From Sporocytophaga sp. (lineage in GTDB: Bacteria > Bacteroidota > Bacteroidia > Cytophagales > Cytophagaceae): 64,000 nt of DNA. The stretch spans positions 62,001-126,000 of the forward strand of contig NZ_JAGHZZ010000002.1 of assembly GCF_017745095.1 (NCBI RefSeq). Direction: 5' to 3'. Shown piece after piece: positions 61,395 through 64,000 of the stretch (position 1 is its first letter; every line of letters begins with the position of its first letter). A program made the translations under genes and the position numbers. The notes below the pieces were generated by a model. That model saw only the letters and a program-made list of their open reading frames with translations. It searched no databases and was not told the DNA's origin.

Positions 61395-61782
61395 TCATTA
61401 TTACAAGAGGATTGTAAATCTCCTCCACCACTCTGTAACTTTTAAACTCCGGAGCAATGTACCTGCATAGTATCCTCAGCTTTTCATTCCTTGTTTTCAC
61501 ATCTGAAAGCTGCATAAGATAACTTACCAGATAATTGATATCGTCACTTGAAAAAGTTTTCCTCTGTTCGTTTTTTATTCTGATATATTCGCCTGTATTA
61601 GTTTTTCCGTAAAGTCGGTACTCATGGACTTGTAAATCCCATCCTGTCGGCTGACTGAATAATTTCCAGTGAAAAAAAGGATATGGTTCTCCCCAGTCCA
61701 TCCTCACTGTAAACAGGGTGCCTACAGAAGCAAATAAACTCAAGGTCATTAATACTTTTGTAGCCAATAGTCTTTTCTTCAT
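61348..61782 (-). CDS. Small membrane-anchored protein, partner of the second HTTM-like gene
   Basis: 144 residues, one N-terminal helix (about 9-27), then a soluble domain with TVRMDWGEPYPFFHWKLFSQP and EYRLYGKTNTGEYIRI. The protein at 20906-21304 has the same layout and a comparable motif PFARFGMFAEP, so the two may be distant relatives. It is 47 bp into the next gene and 10 bp behind the glycosyltransferase. Function unknown. Confidence 0.65.
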   Translation of the reverse strand: MKKRLLATKVLMTLSLFASVGTLFTVRMDWGEPYPFFHWKLFSQPTGWDLQVHEYRLYGKTNTGEYIRIKNEQRKTFSSDDINYLVSYLMQLSDVKTRNEKLRILCRYIAPEFKSYRVVEEIYNPLVIMNDFENYERKPVVEIY

Positions 61783-61792
61783 CTCTATAGAT

Positions 61793-62728
61793 TTACGATA
61801 ACTTTTTATAAAGTTTGTAAAATAAAAAAGTCGGGGCTTTTATTTCTGCTAATTTACTTATGAAAAAAGCCCTTAAACCAACTTCCTCCATTTCTTTTAA
61901 AATCTTATAATAAACCTTTACAGCATCATAAGCCTGCACCAATAAAGCATGCCGCATTTCAAGTAATATCCTTTTTTTAAGTGCTTTTTTTTCTGCGTCA
62001 TTTTTTATCAGCCAATTTGCCTTTTCACAAACCCTTGCCGTAGATGCCTGAATCTTGTTATTTCCTTTTTGGTCTCCTTTTGTTGACAACGATTTTTTTA
62101 CCACACGTTTCACAGTTAGATTATCTGGAGAATAAAAATATTTGAATTTTAAAGATGATCTAACCCAAAAATCAAAATCTTCATAAGCAAGAGATTCATC
62201 ATAGCCTCCAAGATACTCCAGCACGTCTCTCCTGATCATCATGGTCGGAGGACAAATAAAGCTTTTTTTCAATATTGATTCAAATACCAATCCATTATCG
62301 ATCTTTACATGTTTGTCGCTCCACTTGCATAGAAAACTCCCCTCTTCATCAATAATTGTTGCATCAGAATGAACTACGCCAAAGCTTTCTCCAAGGTGTT
62401 CAAATAAATTTACCTGATTTTGAATCCTACCCGGACTCAACACATCATCCAGAGCGAAATCTATAATATAACATCCTTTACTTTGAGCAAAAGCCTTGTT
62501 AAATGATCGACAGTTTCCAAGATTTATTTCATTTCTGATATACTTCACTTCCCTTCCGGAAATCATTCTCTCTATTTCTTCAGATGATTTATCTTCACTC
62601 GCATCATCTACAATGATCACTTCAATATTTTCATAAGTCTGGCGAAATAAAGATTCTAGCGCCTCTTTAATATATCTTTCATGATTATATGAAAGACAGA
62701 TGACCGAAACCAATGGCAAGTTACTCAT
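61793..62728 (-). CDS. Glycosyltransferase family 2
   Basis: 311 residues from the ATG at 62726-62728; an upstream frame to 62881 exists but lies inside the flippase gene and does not match the family. PLVSVICLSYNHERYIKEAL and VIIVDDASEDKSSE near 5-48 bind the nucleotide sugar; IDFALDDVLSPGRI near 95 is the DxD-like site. The start overlaps the flippase stop (ATGA), so translation is coupled. Typical of surface-glycan assembly; sugar unknown. Confidence 0.9.
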   Translation of the reverse strand: MSNLPLVSVICLSYNHERYIKEALESLFRQTYENIEVIIVDDASEDKSSEEIERMISGREVKYIRNEINLGNCRSFNKAFAQSKGCYIIDFALDDVLSPGRIQNQVNLFEHLGESFGVVHSDATIIDEEGSFLCKWSDKHVKIDNGLVFESILKKSFICPPTMMIRRDVLEYLGGYDESLAYEDFDFWVRSSLKFKYFYSPDNLTVKRVVKKSLSTKGDQKGNNKIQASTARVCEKANWLIKNDAEKKALKKRILLEMRHALLVQAYDAVKVYYKILKEMEEVGLRAFFISKLAEIKAPTFLFYKLYKKLS

Positions 62729-63969
62729 GAGAAAAGAAGCTTCCTTTGTATATAAACTAGAACGAGCAAATAGATCAAAAAGCGTACAGCATGTGCCATT
62801 GAAAACCCTTCCAGCCCGAATACCGGTATCAGCAAATAGATCGAAACCAGATAAACCGCTGCAGATAACGCTTGAATACAAATAAACATCCAGGTTCTAG
62901 CTTGAGCAGAAAGCAAAAATGCCAATACAAAAGAATATACTTTAAACAGATCACCGACAACCTGGAAATCAAATAAATAAGCCCCTGCAACAAAACTTTC
63001 ATCAAAGAAAAAATACAGGATTTCTGATTTAAAAAAATAAATGAATGCTAAAGTGATGACTGCAAAAGGAGTTACAACTATCAATACGTGCCAGACAAAC
63101 TTTTTCAGAGCTAGTTGTCTATGCATTAATTCCGAAGCTTTAGGATAAAAAGCAACTGACAAGATGCTAGTACATGCAATGGCATAATAATCTGAAAACT
63201 TAACAACAGCCTGCCATAGGCCGGTATCATATACACTGAATTCATTAAAAGCAATGATCCTCACCACAAACTCTACAACCCTTGCAAATAATACCATACT
63301 GGCTGCCATAAGTATAAAACCACTCAGGTCTTTTATAGCTCCCAGACTAAAATGAAATCTGAATTTGTAGGTTAGATCTTTTAAAGCAATGTATATGCTG
63401 AGAAAGAATAATAGTGCTGGACCTGCTCCTAAGAGCAATAATACAGCACTAAAGTTCTTGAAGAGGGAAATAACATAAAGCAAACCTACAAGCAGCAAAG
63501 TTGACAGAGTCGTCAATAATACATAGGTTTTTATTTTCTGGGCAGATAACAATATAGAAAATGAGAAATAGCTGACTAGGTTGATTACTATAACTCCGAG
63601 AAATAAAACCATCCACAGACGAGGACTAATATTCCCAGTAATAAAGAGGCTTTCCAGATAATCATATTTAATAACCAAGCCGATGGCTGCTATTATAAAT
63701 ACAATTAAATTAAGTAAGATAGCTGTACCAAGATACTTTGTATACTCATTTTCTGTCAGGCCTTTATCTGATAAATACTTTACCAACCCCTTATTGATCC
63801 CATCCGAGGGAATCATAAGAATGATATTCATCAGGTTCTGGAAATGAGATATAAGTGCAAAATCTGATGGCAAAAAAAAGCGAGCAATGATTTTATTAAC
63901 GATTACACTTCCAATCGTTTTCGCCCCCACGGAAATACCGGTCCACAAAGATGACTTAATAAATTTCAT
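62725..63969 (-). CDS. Polysaccharide flippase, Wzx/MVF type
   Basis: 414 residues, about 12 helices. The N-terminal SLWTGISVGAKTIGSVIVNKIIARFFLP-like sequence (about 7-34) and LISHFQNLMNIILMIPSDGINKGLVKYLS are the usual start of oligosaccharide flippases. It moves undecaprenyl-linked sugars across the inner membrane. It is coupled to the family 2 glycosyltransferase. The first 31 bp of the window's end hold only upstream sequence. Confidence 0.88.
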   Translation of the reverse strand: MKFIKSSLWTGISVGAKTIGSVIVNKIIARFFLPSDFALISHFQNLMNIILMIPSDGINKGLVKYLSDKGLTENEYTKYLGTAILLNLIVFIIAAIGLVIKYDYLESLFITGNISPRLWMVLFLGVIVINLVSYFSFSILLSAQKIKTYVLLTTLSTLLLVGLLYVISLFKNFSAVLLLLGAGPALLFFLSIYIALKDLTYKFRFHFSLGAIKDLSGFILMAASMVLFARVVEFVVRIIAFNEFSVYDTGLWQAVVKFSDYYAIACTSILSVAFYPKASELMHRQLALKKFVWHVLIVVTPFAVITLAFIYFFKSEILYFFFDESFVAGAYLFDFQVVGDLFKVYSFVLAFLLSAQARTWMFICIQALSAAVYLVSIYLLIPVFGLEGFSMAHAVRFLIYLLVLVYIQRKLLFS

Positions 63970-64000
63970 TCCTGGATTTGAAATTACATCTTTTTATAGA

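Noticed and set aside
62729-62881. N-terminal extension of the family 2 glycosyltransferase
   Set aside because: It overlaps the flippase gene out of frame; the ATGA overlap at 62725-62728 gives the natural start.

Overview
The window reads as chromosomal DNA of a low-GC member of the Bacteroidota, most likely a Cytophagales gliding or secreting bacterium close to Sporocytophaga/Cytophaga. This lineage call is inference. It rests on PorT and three PorE-like genes of the type IX secretion system (T9SS), two genes for secreted proteins with T9SS C-terminal sorting domains, DUF2851 and DUF5606 families, promoters of the TTTG-N19-TAnnTTTG type, and AT-rich intergenic DNA. No rRNA, tRNA, CRISPR array, insertion sequence, prophage or plasmid function was found. 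Almost all of the window is vertical, housekeeping-like sequence.

Layout. 1-4433: 5'-complete but 3'-cut gene for a giant soluble histidine kinase with 13 HAMP-like units, 12 of them at an exact 92-residue (276-bp) period, then GAF, coiled coil and HisKA. 4.7-8.9 kb: thiL, a tiny lipoprotein, methylmalonyl-CoA epimerase, an A-type Fe-S carrier and a PurF-type amidotransferase. 8.9-17.6 kb: nuoHIJKLMN on the minus strand, without nuoA-G and with a repeat-rich tail on NuoI; purF lies 30 bp behind nuoN and may be cotranscribed. 18-24.9 kb: a single-domain response regulator, a NeuD-like acyltransferase, a GT-C glycosyltransferase, a small-protein/multipass-membrane-protein pair, another membrane protein and DUF2851. 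25-31 kb: pyrF, two tandem lolA-like genes, ftsK and pyrD. 31-40 kb: DUF2071, a glycosyltransferase, an XRE-type regulator, xerD, aroQ, a SerC-like aminotransferase, rnhA, a tRNA methyltransferase, a saccharopine dehydrogenase-like gene and a hydrolase.

39.9-50.3 kb is the secretion-related region: two tandem T9SS-exported paralogues (the second broken by a 1-nt deletion just before its sorting domain), porT, ubiE/menG and three tandem PorE-like (TPR - PD40 propeller - regulatory domain - OmpA) genes. 50.6-60.2 kb: engB, a TonB-C protein, DUF5606, a beta-barrel protein, a fructosamine-kinase-family gene, a tyrosine phosphatase, a PerR-like gene with its own perfect operator in front of a 2-Cys peroxiredoxin, an MFS transporter, waaA and rsgA. 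60.2-64 kb: a second small-protein/membrane-protein pair, a family 2 glycosyltransferase and a Wzx-like flippase.

How they fit: complex I (energy), T9SS with its cargo, envelope glycosylation and LPS (waaA, NeuD, glycosyltransferases, flippase), lipoprotein traffic (LolA), nucleotide synthesis (pyrF, pyrD, purF) and a peroxide-response module. I see no clearly new multi-gene system. The most unusual items are the HAMP-array kinase, the NuoI tail, the PorE triplet beside porT, the two membrane-protein pairs, the frameshifted T9SS paralogue, and the cysteine-free PerR-like regulator with its promoter-proximal palindrome.
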